Assembly (NCBI RefSeq): GCF_028369295.1
Contig: NZ_JAQMYP010000026.1
Location: forward strand, 62,001 to 126,000
Source: Streptomyces sp. HD
GTDB lineage: Bacteria; Actinomycetota; Actinomycetes; Streptomycetales; Streptomycetaceae
Reading direction: 5' to 3'
Length of the DNA stretch: 64,000 nucleotides
Shown: piece after piece, positions 1 to 9,200 of the stretch
How the letters are laid out: the number at the start of each line of letters is the position of its first letter
How positions within the stretch are numbered: position 1 is the stretch's first letter
Made by a program: the position numbers and the translations under genes
The notes under the pieces: model-generated
The model's input: only the letters and a program-made list of their open reading frames with translations
The model's database searches: none
Told to the model about the DNA's origin: nothing

Positions 1-1
1 G

Positions 2-130
2 GACCCGCTGGGCCGGTTCCTGGAGGTGCGTGACGAGGTCAGGGCGAGGGCGGCCGCCGCACCCGGCGACACCCGCGCCGTTCATCCACGGAGTGGGCAC
101 GCCGGACGCGTCCACTCCGGCGACCACTAG
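2..130 (+). CDS. C-terminal end of an unidentified protein (partial)
   Basis: An open frame enters from the left edge of the window and stops at TAG 128-130, giving the last 42 residues (DPLGRFLEVRDEVRARAA and onward). The codons end almost uniformly in G or C, as in the neighbouring genes, which supports real coding. The stop lies 11 nt before the GTG of the LON-domain gene, so the two could be co-transcribed. The tail is too short and too low in complexity to name. The last 20 residues look unstructured. Confidence 0.45.
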   Translation, partial: DPLGRFLEVRDEVRARAAAAPGDTRAVHPRSGHAGRVHSGDH

Positions 131-141
131 GCTTTGACGCC

Positions 142-879
142 GTGACCGTCCGTCTTCCGCTCTTCCCCCTGAACTCGGTGCTGTTCCCGGGTCTCGTACT
201 TCCGCTGAACGTCTTCGAGGAGCGCTATCGCGCCATGATGCGCGAGCTCCTCAAGACCCCTGAGGAGGAACCACGCCGTTTCGCCGTCGTGGCGATCCGT
301 GACGGCCACGAGGTCGCCCCGAGCGCCCCCGGCATGCCCGACCCCACCGCACTGCCCGAGCGCGGCCCCACGGCGGGCTTCGGCACGGACCCGGTCAAGG
401 CGTTCCACGGGGTGGGCTGTGTGGCCGACGCGGCGACCATCCGGGAGCGGGCCGACGGCACCTTCGAGGTGCTGGCGACGGGGACGACACGGGTACGGCT
501 GGTGTCGGTGGACGCGTCGGGTCCCTACCTCACGGCGGAACTGGAGGAGCTCCCGGAGGAGCCGGGCGACGAGGCGGGAGCGCTGGCGGAGGGGGTGCTC
601 CGTGCCTTCCGCCAGTACCAGAAGCGACTGGCGGGCGCCCGCGAACGCTCCCTGTCGACGGCGGCGGAGCTGCCCGACCAGCCCTCGGTCGTCTCCTACC
701 TGGTGGCGGCCGCGATGATGCTGGACACGCCGACGAAGCAGCGTCTGCTCCAGGCCCCCGACACGGCGTCCCGACTGCGCGACGAACTGAAACTCCTTCG
801 CGCCGAGACCTCGATCATCCGTACCCTGCCCTCGCTGCCGGCGTCCGAGCTGACCCGCAGCCCGACGAGCCTCAACTGA
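142..879 (+). CDS. LON substrate-binding domain protein (stand-alone)
   Basis: A 245-residue protein that begins with the typical start of the LON N-terminal domain (VRLPLFPLNSVLFPG, then LNVFEERYRAMM). The domain covers nearly the whole protein. There is no AAA+ ATPase or Ser-Lys protease domain, so this is not Lon protease but the free-standing LON-domain family found across actinobacteria. The domain normally binds substrate proteins; the role of stand-alone versions is not established. It starts at GTG 142, and the YbaK-like gene follows 47 nt after its stop on the same strand, so a small operon is likely. The family call is secure and the function is open. Confidence 0.88.
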   Translation: MTVRLPLFPLNSVLFPGLVLPLNVFEERYRAMMRELLKTPEEEPRRFAVVAIRDGHEVAPSAPGMPDPTALPERGPTAGFGTDPVKAFHGVGCVADAATIRERADGTFEVLATGTTRVRLVSVDASGPYLTAELEELPEEPGDEAGALAEGVLRAFRQYQKRLAGARERSLSTAAELPDQPSVVSYLVAAAMMLDTPTKQRLLQAPDTASRLRDELKLLRAETSIIRTLPSLPASELTRSPTSLN

Positions 880-926
880 GGCACGCGCGCACGGCACTGA
901 CGTACGACCTCTGGGGAACCGGCACC

Positions 927-1484
927 ATGGCGAAGAAGTCGAAGAAGAACCAGCAGCACGGAATCGAGGCGCGCGAAGCGCATTCGAACAGGGTTGGTGG
1001 CGGGCGACGGGCGGGCGGCACACCCGCCACGGTCGCCCTCACTGCCGCGGGCGTCGAGTACACGGTCCACTCCTACGACCACGACCCCGCCCACCCCTCG
1101 TACGGCGAGGAGGCCGCGGAGGCGATGGGCGTGTCACCGGACCGGGTCTTCAAGACCCTGGTGGCGGACGTCGACGGAGCCCTCACGGTGGCGGTGGTCC
1201 CGGTGGCGGGCCAGCTGGACCTCAAGGCCCTGGCGTCGGCGGTCGGCGGCAAGCGCGCGGCCATGGCCGACCCGGCCCTCGCCGAACGCACGACCGGCTA
1301 CGTCCGGGGCGGCATCTCCCCGCTGGGCCAGCGCAAGAAGCTCCCCACGGTCCTGGACGCGTCGGCCTCGGCCCACCCCACGATCTGCGTCTCGGCCGGC
1401 CGCCGGGGCCTGGAGGTCGAGCTCTCCCCCGGCTCCCTCACCAAGCTCACCGACGCGACCCTCGCCCCCATCGGGCGCGCCTGA
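927..1484 (+). CDS. ybaK: YbaK/ProX-type aminoacyl-tRNA deacylase
   Basis: 185 residues. The first 30 are lysine-rich and probably disordered; residues about 31-182 form a YbaK/aa-tRNA deacylase domain. This family hydrolyses mischarged Cys-tRNA(Pro) in the cytoplasm and so protects translation fidelity. The conserved stretch around RVFKTLVADVDG contains the lysine that is essential in characterised YbaK enzymes, and GGKRAAM with the later GGISPLGQRKKLPT are also typical. The start at ATG 927 has a plausible upstream GGGGAA. It follows the LON-domain gene by 47 nt and precedes the bL37-like gene by 41 nt on the same strand. A ProXp-type variant with another tRNA specificity cannot be excluded. 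Confidence 0.9.
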   Translation: MAKKSKKNQQHGIEAREAHSNRVGGGRRAGGTPATVALTAAGVEYTVHSYDHDPAHPSYGEEAAEAMGVSPDRVFKTLVADVDGALTVAVVPVAGQLDLKALASAVGGKRAAMADPALAERTTGYVRGGISPLGQRKKLPTVLDASASAHPTICVSAGRRGLEVELSPGSLTKLTDATLAPIGRA

Positions 1485-1525
1485 GCTCTCGACGGGAGCG
1501 GTGTCCTCGGTTAAGTACGAGGGGC

Positions 1526-1600
1526 ATGTCGAAGAAAACCCGGAAACGCAAGTGGCGCATCAAGAAGGGCCGCTCGAACCACGGACGGCGCCCGGCGTAA
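1526..1600 (+). CDS. 24-residue basic protein, probable ribosomal protein bL37
   Basis: An ATG-TAA frame of 25 codons, preceded by GAGGGG at 1519-1524. The product is extremely basic: it starts MSKKTRKRKWR, continues with further Lys/Arg and ends SNHGRRPA. Size, charge and the C-terminal NHGxRP motif match, from memory, the tiny actinobacterial large-subunit protein bL37 found in mycobacterial ribosome structures. It lies 41 nt after ybaK on the same strand and converges on the next gene, which ends at 1618. It is short enough to be missed by ordinary gene callers. The main alternative is another arginine-rich ribosome-associated peptide. Confidence 0.72.
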   Translation: MSKKTRKRKWRIKKGRSNHGRRPA

Positions 1601-1617
1601 CGCCGGTCGCACAGGTC

Positions 1618-2367
1618 CTAGACCGGCGGAGCAGCATGCGGCGGCTGCCCCTCCGCATGCTGCTCCAGATACGGATCCACATCCCGAGGCCCGAACAACG
1701 CCGTCAGCCCCAGGTGCACCACCAGCGCGGCCAGCGGCCACACCAGCCACACCCCCTTGGCCCCCAGCTTCAGCGGCGCCGAGAAGGCGACCCCCTTGCC
1801 CACGTCCTTCGCGTGGGCGATCACATCCCCCGACGGCCCGAGCCACACCCCGACGCGCCACGCCAGCAACGACCCGAGCAGCGCCCCGACAGCCAGCCCC
1901 ACCACCAACGGCACGCCCCCACGCCGCCGGAAGAGAAACACGGCGACCGCGCTCACCAGCCCGAACGCGAGCGCGAGCAGAGTGAACGTTCCGTCCACCC
2001 CGACGGCCTGCTCCCCCTCGGTGTCCTTGAAGTAGACGACCCAGTTCCCGTTGAGGACGTCCCCGACCAACGGCACGCTGGGCGCCAGCCACCACCACAG
2101 CACCCCCAGCAGCGCCCCACTGAGCGCCACGACCAGCGCGACGACGGCGGCCTCTCGCACTTCGGTCTTCATGCCGGGACCGTCCTGTTCGTACGAGCCA
2201 TATATGCCGTACGGGCCGGGAGGGCCATACGGGCCCTGTGCCCCGGGCGGGGTGTCGGATATGGCGTCATGCGGCACGGCGGCCGCGTGCCCGGCAGCAG
2301 GCTGCTGCCACCCCTCGTTCGGGGACGGTTCACGCGGCGGCGGTGGAGGAGTCAGCGGAGCGGTCAC
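1618..2367 (-). CDS. Integral membrane protein with proline/glycine-rich N-terminus (DUF2567-like)
   Basis: About 249 residues from GTG 2367. The first 75 residues are Pro/Gly/Tyr-rich (PPPPPREPS, then a GPYGPPGPYG-type stretch) and probably cytoplasmic and disordered. Four hydrophobic segments follow: AAVVALVVALSGALLGVLW, a second in TFTLLALAFGLVSAVAVFL, a third in PLVVGLAVGALLGSLLAW and a last near LVWPLAALVVHLGL. This layout resembles the actinobacterial DUF2567 family; I am not certain of the family name. The frame stays open further upstream, but that would run into the neighbouring permease gene, so the GTG beginning VTAPLTPPPP was chosen. Function unknown. Confidence 0.75.
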   Translation of the reverse strand: MTAPLTPPPPPREPSPNEGWQQPAAGHAAAVPHDAISDTPPGAQGPYGPPGPYGIYGSYEQDGPGMKTEVREAAVVALVVALSGALLGVLWWWLAPSVPLVGDVLNGNWVVYFKDTEGEQAVGVDGTFTLLALAFGLVSAVAVFLFRRRGGVPLVVGLAVGALLGSLLAWRVGVWLGPSGDVIAHAKDVGKGVAFSAPLKLGAKGVWLVWPLAALVVHLGLTALFGPRDVDPYLEQHAEGQPPHAAPPV

Positions 2368-2401
2368 CCTGCCATCGTGCCAGGCCGACCTGTGCCGCGC
2401 G

Positions 2402-3226
2402 TCACCGGACGGCCGCCCGGCGGTAGGCCCAGGTGGCGACGGCCAGCGAGACGACACCGACCAGCCCGCACACGGCGAGGTCACCGAGCACGAACGCCCA
2501 GTCGGGGTGCGGCCCGAAGGTGCGGGCGAAGGCCTCCACGCCGTACGTCGACGGCAGCAGATCCCGGGCGAACCGCACCGCCTCCGGCATCCGGTCGGCC
2601 GGCAGCACGCCCAGCAGCAGCGCCGCGGACATGCCCAACTGCCCCAGCAGCGTGGCGAGTTCGGGCCGCGGCGCGAGCAGCCCGAGCGCGGCGCCCAGTC
2701 CGGCGAGCGCTGCCCCGGCGAGCGGGATCACCGCGGCGAGCACCCACAGATGCGCCACCGGAAGCCCGAACAGCGCACATCCGACCATGGCCGTCACCAC
2801 GGTCCCCGGCACCGTGAAGGAGGCGTACGCCCCGGCGGCCCCCAGCACCACGGCCGCGGGCGGCACGGGCAGGGTGGCGTAGTGGTCGAGCCCCCCGCTG
2901 GCCCGCAGCTGCCCGAAGTACTGCGCGAGCAGGTTCAGCGCGACGAAGGCGACCACGAGCACCGCCGACCCGGCCACCACGGCCCGCGCCTCGGCCCCGC
3001 CGTCCACGACCCCGCGCATCAGGATCATGATCCCGACGGACTGGAAGGTCGCCACGAACAGCAGCGGAATGCGCGCGACCCGCGCCCGCGACAGCTGCGC
3101 CCGGTACACGGCGCACAGCGACGGCCACAGCCGCGCGCGCGGCCCGAGCTCGGCAGCGGCCGGAGCGGCCGTCTCGTCCGCGGCCAGGGCGCTGCCCGGC
3201 AGAACCTCGGCGGGTACGACACTCAC
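2402..3226 (-). CDS. ABC-2 type transporter permease
   Basis: A 274-residue protein with six hydrophobic segments and the arrangement of ABC-2 permeases: a cytoplasmic N-terminus, a first membrane segment near IPLLFVATFQSVGIMILM, and a conserved late motif PEAVRFARDLLPSTYGVEAF. Such permeases work as dimers with an ATPase subunit, usually for drug or lipid export. The ATPase is encoded 100 nt upstream on the same strand, so the pair forms one exporter. The GTG at 3226 is preceded by AAAGGGAG. The substrate cannot be told from sequence. Confidence 0.9.
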   Translation of the reverse strand: MSVVPAEVLPGSALAADETAAPAAAELGPRARLWPSLCAVYRAQLSRARVARIPLLFVATFQSVGIMILMRGVVDGGAEARAVVAGSAVLVVAFVALNLLAQYFGQLRASGGLDHYATLPVPPAAVVLGAAGAYASFTVPGTVVTAMVGCALFGLPVAHLWVLAAVIPLAGAALAGLGAALGLLAPRPELATLLGQLGMSAALLLGVLPADRMPEAVRFARDLLPSTYGVEAFARTFGPHPDWAFVLGDLAVCGLVGVVSLAVATWAYRRAAVR

Positions 3227-3280
3227 GTGGCGCTGCTCCCTTTCACACGGGGGATCACTGGGGAGGTGGCCCTGTTCCGC

Positions 3281-3310
3281 ACGGAGACGGACACGGATAC
3301 GGATACGGCT
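3281..3310. repeat. Short hexamer tandem repeat between ABC ATPase and permease genes
   Basis: The spacer between the two ABC genes carries degenerate tandem hexamers: GAGACG, GACACG, GATACG, GATACG, GGCTGCG. It is non-coding in either gene frame. Its only visible effect is to lengthen the intergenic spacer, and it could vary between strains by slippage. Confidence 0.6.
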
Positions 3311-3326
3311 GCGACGGGCGGCGTGC

Positions 3327-4346
3327 TCAAGCCTTCACCAGCCCCTGCTGCGCGGCCCCGCCCAGCGACAGATACACGTCCTCCAGGCTCGGCGTGGCGA
3401 GCGTGAAGTCGTCCAGCGCGGCGAACGCGGCCCCGCCGGTGACGGTGGCGACGACCGCGCGGGCCTCCTCGGGGGCGAGCCGCAGCGTCCAGCGGCGCCC
3501 GGATTCCACGACCCGGTCCTGCAGCGCGGCGACCTCGGGCACCTCCAGGGGCGCCCGGTCCCGCCACAGCAGCTCGACGCGCACCTCTCCGGCGACCCGC
3601 TCCTTGAGCCCGGACGGCGTGTCACAGGCGATGACCCGCCCCCGGTCGAGCACGGCGACCCGGTCGAGCACGGTCTCGGCCTCGATGACGTTGTGGGTGA
3701 CGAGCAGCACGGTCGTACCGAGCTCGGCCCGTCGCCGGTCCACGGCCGACCACACGGCCCGCCGCGCCACCGGGTCCATCGCGGTGGTCGGCTCGTCCAG
3801 CACGAGCAGCGGCCGCTCCCCGACCAGTGCGGCGGCGAAGCAGGCCAGCCGCCGCTGCCCGCCGGACAGCTTCTTCAGCGGCCGCCCCGCGAGCGGCGTG
3901 AGCCCCAGCTCGTCGAGTACGGCGTCCCGCTCGCCGCGTGCCTGCCGTACGTCCAGGCCGCGCAGCCGCCCGGTCGTCTCGGCGGCGAGGGACACGGTCA
4001 GCTCGTCGAGGGCGGTCGACTCCTGCCCGAGGTAGGCGAGGATGCGCGCGGCCCGCTCCGGGTGGCGCACGATGTCGTGCCCGAGGATCTCGACGCTCCC
4101 GGCGTCGGGCCGCATCAGCCCGGTGAGCTGCCGTACGAGGGTGGTCTTGCCGGCGCCGTTCGGCCCGAGCAGCCCGAAGATCTCGCCGCGCCGGATGTCC
4201 AGCCGTACGTCGTCGGTGGCCCGCACCTCGGGCGTGGCCGGCACCCCGCGGCGTCCTCGTACGGCCGGATAGGTCTTGGTCAGCCCGCGCACGGCGCACA
4301 CGACATCACCACTGTGCCGAAGTGCCTGTCCCACGCGCGTACTCAC
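3327..4346 (-). CDS. ABC transporter ATP-binding protein (drug/lipid exporter type)
   Basis: About 339 residues from GTG 4346. All nucleotide-binding motifs are present: Walker A GPNGAGKT, signature LSGGQRRL, Walker B LLVLDEPTTAMDP and the switch histidine in LLVTHNVIEAE. A roughly 100-residue C-terminal extension after the nucleotide-binding domain is typical of DrrA/CcmA-type exporters. With the ABC-2 permease downstream it should form an ATP-driven exporter at the cytoplasmic membrane. The frame remains open to a TTG at 4457, but the stretch between is not conserved-looking. The GTG lacks a clear Shine-Dalgarno sequence, so a leaderless transcript is possible. Confidence 0.92.
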   Translation of the reverse strand: MSTRVGQALRHSGDVVCAVRGLTKTYPAVRGRRGVPATPEVRATDDVRLDIRRGEIFGLLGPNGAGKTTLVRQLTGLMRPDAGSVEILGHDIVRHPERAARILAYLGQESTALDELTVSLAAETTGRLRGLDVRQARGERDAVLDELGLTPLAGRPLKKLSGGQRRLACFAAALVGERPLLVLDEPTTAMDPVARRAVWSAVDRRRAELGTTVLLVTHNVIEAETVLDRVAVLDRGRVIACDTPSGLKERVAGEVRVELLWRDRAPLEVPEVAALQDRVVESGRRWTLRLAPEEARAVVATVTGGAAFAALDDFTLATPSLEDVYLSLGGAAQQGLVKA

Positions 4347-4516
4347 AAGGGACGAGACTACGGGGTCCGCGGGCCCGCTCCGCCCTCGGGGCGGCCACTC
4401 GCCACAAACCACCAGCTCGCCGACGTAAAACCGCCGGTCCCCATAAATCCGCCGCAACGGCGCTCAACCGCGACCACGCCTCCCGGTGCGGGCGAACCCG
4501 CCACAACCCGTCCGGC

Positions 4517-5746
4517 TCACTCACCGGCAGGCGCGTGCTCCGCCGCCGTCCGTACATCGATCTCCCGCCAGAACCCGGCCCGGATCGCGTACCGATCATG
4601 CTCGTCGATCTGGTCGTCCTTGTGCGCGAGCAGCCCGAACCGGGCCGCGTACCGCAGCAGCTCGCCGTCGATCCGGTGCGGAATCCGCGGGTACATCCCG
4701 GACAGCCGTTGCAGATGTCCCTGGTCCCCCAGCCGCCCCATCCAGCGCCGGGCGAAGACCTGACCCACCTCGTACGGGTCGCCGCCGACCGTCGTGATGT
4801 CCTCCTCGCGGTCGGCCCACCGCTGCTCCGCCGTGGTCAGCTGCGCCAGCGTCGGCATCGACGCGGCCTCGGCCGGCTCGGCGGCGACGCCGGGCCGGTC
4901 GACCCACCCCTTGTCGGAGGACCAGCGCAGCGTCGCACTGGCCGGGGGCTGGCTCGGCTGAACACCGGGCGCGCGCAGCGCGGCGAGGTCCTTCGGCGTG
5001 GGCACGCCCTTGGGCGAGGGCACCCGCTCCGCGGTGCCGTTCTCGGAGGCGGCGATCGCCGGCCGGTGCTCGCGCTCCTCGGGGGGCCGCTCGGCGGTCG
5101 CGCCGAGCGCGGAGTCGGGCAGCGGCGCGGACAGGATCGCGGCGATCTCGGGGCGGGGTGCGGGCGGCGGCGCGCACACCCCGGAGAGCTCCTTGGCACG
5201 GACGGCCTTGGTGATCCACGTACGGTCCAGGACGCGCCGTTCGTCGGCCTCGGCGACCAGGTCCTCGGACTGGTTGTAGTCACCGTCGGCGGCCTGCACG
5301 GCCCACAGATGTACGGCGACGCCGTGCTCCTTGGCGGCCATCATGCCCGGCAGCAGATCGCCGTCTCCGGTCACCAGCACCACATCGGAACAGGCGCGAT
5401 TGCGGGCCAGCTCGGTCAGCTCGGCGTGCATCGCGGCGTCCACACCCTTCTGCGCCCAGCGTCCGTCGCTGCGGGTCAGTGCGCCGAGCCGGACGGTCAC
5501 CCGGGGCATCACGCGCAGCCTGCGGTGCTCGGGCTGGGGGACGCGGTCGGGAGCGCCGTCGAACCAGTAGATGCGCAGCAGGGGCTGCTGGGTGTCGGAC
5601 TCGGCGCGTTCCCGCAGGCCCTGGATGAGGGCGGCGTGATCGACGGTGATCCGGGACCGGGAGGGTTCCCCGGCGAGGAGGCTGGCGGCGGCCCCCAGCA
5701 GATACCCGGCGTCCACCAGGACGATGCAGCGGTCCACGCGACTCAC
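4517..5746 (-). CDS. NYN (PIN-like) domain protein, putative ribonuclease
   Basis: 409 residues. Residues 1-165 form a NYN domain, the PIN-like nuclease fold found in LabA/YacP-type proteins. Visible acidic residues sit at the expected places: D12 in VLVDAGYLLG, KGVD at 100-103 and TGDGD at 126-130, which would coordinate catalytic metal ions. The rest (about 170-409) has a proline/alanine-rich linker and then a helical region around VGQVFARRWMGRLGDQ of unknown role. The GTG start has AGGAAGAGG just upstream. The gene is divergent from the small basic gene at 5985. RNase activity is inferred from the fold; the target is unknown. Confidence 0.85.
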   Translation of the reverse strand: MSRVDRCIVLVDAGYLLGAAASLLAGEPSRSRITVDHAALIQGLRERAESDTQQPLLRIYWFDGAPDRVPQPEHRRLRVMPRVTVRLGALTRSDGRWAQKGVDAAMHAELTELARNRACSDVVLVTGDGDLLPGMMAAKEHGVAVHLWAVQAADGDYNQSEDLVAEADERRVLDRTWITKAVRAKELSGVCAPPPAPRPEIAAILSAPLPDSALGATAERPPEEREHRPAIAASENGTAERVPSPKGVPTPKDLAALRAPGVQPSQPPASATLRWSSDKGWVDRPGVAAEPAEAASMPTLAQLTTAEQRWADREEDITTVGGDPYEVGQVFARRWMGRLGDQGHLQRLSGMYPRIPHRIDGELLRYAARFGLLAHKDDQIDEHDRYAIRAGFWREIDVRTAAEHAPAGE

Positions 5747-5984
5747 CCTCTTCCTGGGAGGTTTGCTTGGGGCTTCCTTCGAGTCTGCCCGACCGCGCGG
5801 GGGTTAACGGGGCGAACTCGATCTTCGGCGTGGCGTTTCGGGGCATCGCCGCCCCGGCGCGCCATTCCTCGCGCCCCGACAACCGCTGTCACACACGGTA
5901 ATTATCCGAAATGCGTTCTTTATCAGCCTATGTGAATCTGGTCGCGGCCCTGGCCCCTAGATCCCCCACAGGAGGCAGATCACC

Positions 5985-6149
5985 ATGGCCAAGAACAAGA
6001 AGCAGGACCGAACCCAGCCCCAGTCCGAGCGCGGGCAGCAGCAGGCCCAGCAGTCCTCGATGGAGGCGCAGGCCGAGCAGCGCATGTCCCAGGTGACTCC
6101 GGGCGATGTCGCGCGCAAGGGCAAGCAGAAGAAGTTCGGTCACAACTGA
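5985..6149 (+). CDS. Small hydrophilic Gln/Lys-rich protein
   Basis: 54 residues, starting MAKNKKQDRTQPQSERGQQQ and ending ARKGKQKKFGHN. It is rich in Gln, Lys and Ser, has no membrane segment and is probably disordered. GGAGG at 5971-5975 precedes ATG 5985 with good spacing, and the codons show strong GC bias at the third position, so it is very likely translated. A strong hairpin follows the stop. Similar short proteins occur in many Streptomyces genomes from memory, without known function. Confidence 0.8.
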   Translation: MAKNKKQDRTQPQSERGQQQAQQSSMEAQAEQRMSQVTPGDVARKGKQKKFGHN

Positions 6150-6187
6150 CATCTTCATAAAGGGCTTTTGCAGCCCAGGCACATGAC

Positions 6188-6220
6188 GAGGGGCGCACCC
6201 GGCACGCGGGTGCGCCCCTC
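6188..6220. terminator. Strong hairpin between the small basic gene and dnaE
   Basis: A 14-bp perfect stem, GAGGGGCGCACCCG pairing with CGGGTGCGCCCCTC, around a 5-nt loop. It lies between the ends of two converging genes (5985-6149 plus, dnaE minus), where a bidirectional terminator is expected. No long T tract follows, which is normal in Streptomyces. Confidence 0.85.
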
Positions 6221-6235
6221 TCACACATGTACGCC

Positions 6236-9200
6236 TCAGCCCGCCAGGCAGGACGGTCCGAGCAACACCTTCAGGTCACCGAACAGCGCCGGGTCCGGCT
6301 TCACCCGGTGCCGGTCCAGCCGTAGCACCGTCGTCTTGGTCGGGCCCTGCAGCTTGATGCGGACCTCGCTCTCGCCCTTGTGGTGGCTGAGGATCTCACC
6401 GAGGCGGCTCACCATCGGCGGGGTGACCCTGGTGGCCGGGATGGTGAGGATCACGGGCGCGTTGGTGCCCGCGTTGGACAGGTCGGGGACCTGGAGCTCC
6501 ATCGCGACCAGCCGCGGCACGTCCTCGCGCTTGTCGAGACGGCCCTTGACGAACACGACGGCGTCCTCGACGAGTTGGGTCGAGACGAGCTGGTACGTCG
6601 CCGGGAAGAACATGCACTCGATGGACCCGGCGAGGTCCTCGACGGTGGCGATCGCCCAGGCGTTGCCCTGCTTGGTCATCTTGCGCTGGAGGCCGGAGAT
6701 GATGCCGCCGATGGTCACCACGGCGCCGTCGGCGTGCTCGCCGCCCGTCAGCTGGGCGATGCCCGCGTCGGCCTTGTCGGACAGCACGTGCTCCAGGCCG
6801 AAGAGCGGGTGGTCGGAGACGTACAGACCGAGCATCTCCCGCTCCTGGGCGAGCAGATAGGTCTTGTCCCACTCCTCGTCGGTGAAGACGACGTCGAGTC
6901 CGAAGCCGGGCTCGTCGCTCTCCTCCTCGCCCATGCCGCCGAAGAGGTCGAACTGGCCCTCGGCCTCCTTGCGCTTGACCGCGACCACGTTGTCGATCAT
7001 CGGCTCGAAGTGCGCGGTGAGGCCCTTGCGGGTGTGCCCCAGGGTGTCGAACGCGCCCGCCTTGATCAGCGACTCGGTGGTGCGCTTGTTGCAGGCGACC
7101 GCCTCGACCTTGTCCAGATAGTCGGGGAAGGAGCCGTACTTGCCCTTGGCCTTACGGCTCTTGATGATCGACTCGACCACGTTCGTACCGACGTTGCGCA
7201 CCGCTTCGAGGCCGAAGAGGATCACGTCGTCGCCCTGGGCGGCGAAGTTGTGCACGGACTCGTTGACGTTCGGCGGGAGCACCCGGATACCCATGCGGCG
7301 GCACTCGTTGAGGTAGACCGCCGACTTGTCCTTGTCGTCCTTGACGGACGTCAGCAGCGCCGCCATGTACTCGGCGGGATGGTTGGCCTTGAGGTAGGCG
7401 GTCCAGTACGACACCAGGCCGTACGCCGCGGAGTGCGCCTTGTTGAACGCGTAGCCGGCGAACGGGACCAGCACGTCCCACAGGGCCTGGATGGCCTCGT
7501 CGCTGTAGCCCTTCTTGCGGGCGCCGTCCTGGAACAGGACGAAGTTCTTGGCCAGTTCCTCGGGCTTCTTCTTGCCCATCACCCGGCGGAGGATGTCGGC
7601 CTCGCCGAGCGAGTAGCCGGCGATGATCTGGGCGGCCTTCTGCACCTGCTCCTGGTAGACGATCAGGCCGTAGGTGACGTCCAGGACCTCCCTCAGGGGC
7701 TCTTCGAGCTCCTTGTGGATGGGGGTGATCTCCTGGAGCTTGTTCTTGCGCAGCGCGTAGTTGGTGTGCGAGTCCATGCCCATCGGGCCCGGACGGTACA
7801 GGGCCGAGACGGCGGAGATGTCTTCGAAGTTGTCGGGCTTCATCAGGCGCAGCAGCGAGCGCATGGGGCCGCCGTCGAACTGGAAGACGCCCAGGGTCTC
7901 GCCGCGCTGGAGCAGTTCGAAGGTCGTCGGGTCGTCCAGCGGGAGGCTCAGCAGCTCCAGGTCGATGCCCTTGTTGGACTTCACCATCTTGACGGCGTCG
8001 TCCATGATCGTCAGGTTGCGCAGGCCGAGGAAGTCCATCTTCAGCAGGCCGAGCGACTCACAGCTCGGGTAGTCCCACTGCGTGATGGTCACGCCGTCGG
8101 TGTGCCGGACCCAGACGGGCACGTGCTCGGTGATGGTCTCGCTGGACATGATCACGCCGGCGGCGTGCACACCCATCTGCCGGACCAGGCCCTCGACGCC
8201 CTTGGCGGTGTCGATGACCTTCTTCACGTCCGGTTCGTTCTCGTACATCCCGCGCACCTCGCCCGCCTCCGAGTAGCGGGGGTGCGAGGGGTCGGTGATG
8301 CCGTTGAGGTCGATGCCCTTGCCGAGGACGTCGGCGGGCATGGCCTTGGTGATGCGGTCGCCCATCGCGTACGGGTAGCCCAGCACGCGCGCGGAGTCCT
8401 TGATCGCGTTCTTGGCCTTGATCTTGCCGTAGGTGCCGATCATGGCGACCTTGTCGGCGCCGTACTTCTCCGTCACGTACCTGATCACCTCGACGCGCCG
8501 ACGCTCGTCGAAGTCGATGTCGACATCGGGCATCGAGATGCGCTCCGGGTTGAGGAACCGCTCGAAGATCAGGCCGTGCGGGATCGGGTCGAGGTCGGTG
8601 ATGCCCATGGCGTAGGCGACGATCGAGCCGGCCGCGGAGCCTCGGCCGGGGCCGACCGCGATGCCGTTGTTCTTGGCCCACATGATGAAGTCGGCGACGA
8701 CGAGGAAGTAGCCGGGGAAGCCCATCGAGATGATGACGTCCATCTCGTACTCGGCCTGCTTCTGGCGGTCCTCGGGGACGCCGCCGGGGAAGCGGCGCTC
8801 CATGCCGCGGCGGACCTCCTCCTTGAACCAGGTGACCTCGGTGAAGCCCTCCGGGATGTCGAACTTCGGCATCAGGTTCTTCGACTCGAACATGCCGTCG
8901 GTGTCGACCATCTCGGCGACCAGGAGGGTGTTGGCGCAGCCCTCCTGCCAGGCGTCCGAGGAGTCGATGGCGTACATCTCGTCCGTGGACTTCAGGTAGT
9001 AGCCGGTGCCGTCGAACTTGAAGCGGTCCGGGTCGGAGAGGTTCTTGCCGGTCTGGATGCACAGCAGGGCGTCGTGCGCGGTCGCCTCGTGCGCGTACGT
9101 GTAGTGCGAGTCGTTGGTGACCAGCGGGGGGATGCCGAGCTTCTTGCCGATCTCCAGGAGGCCGTCGCGGACCCGGTGCTCGATCTCGATGCCGTGGTCC

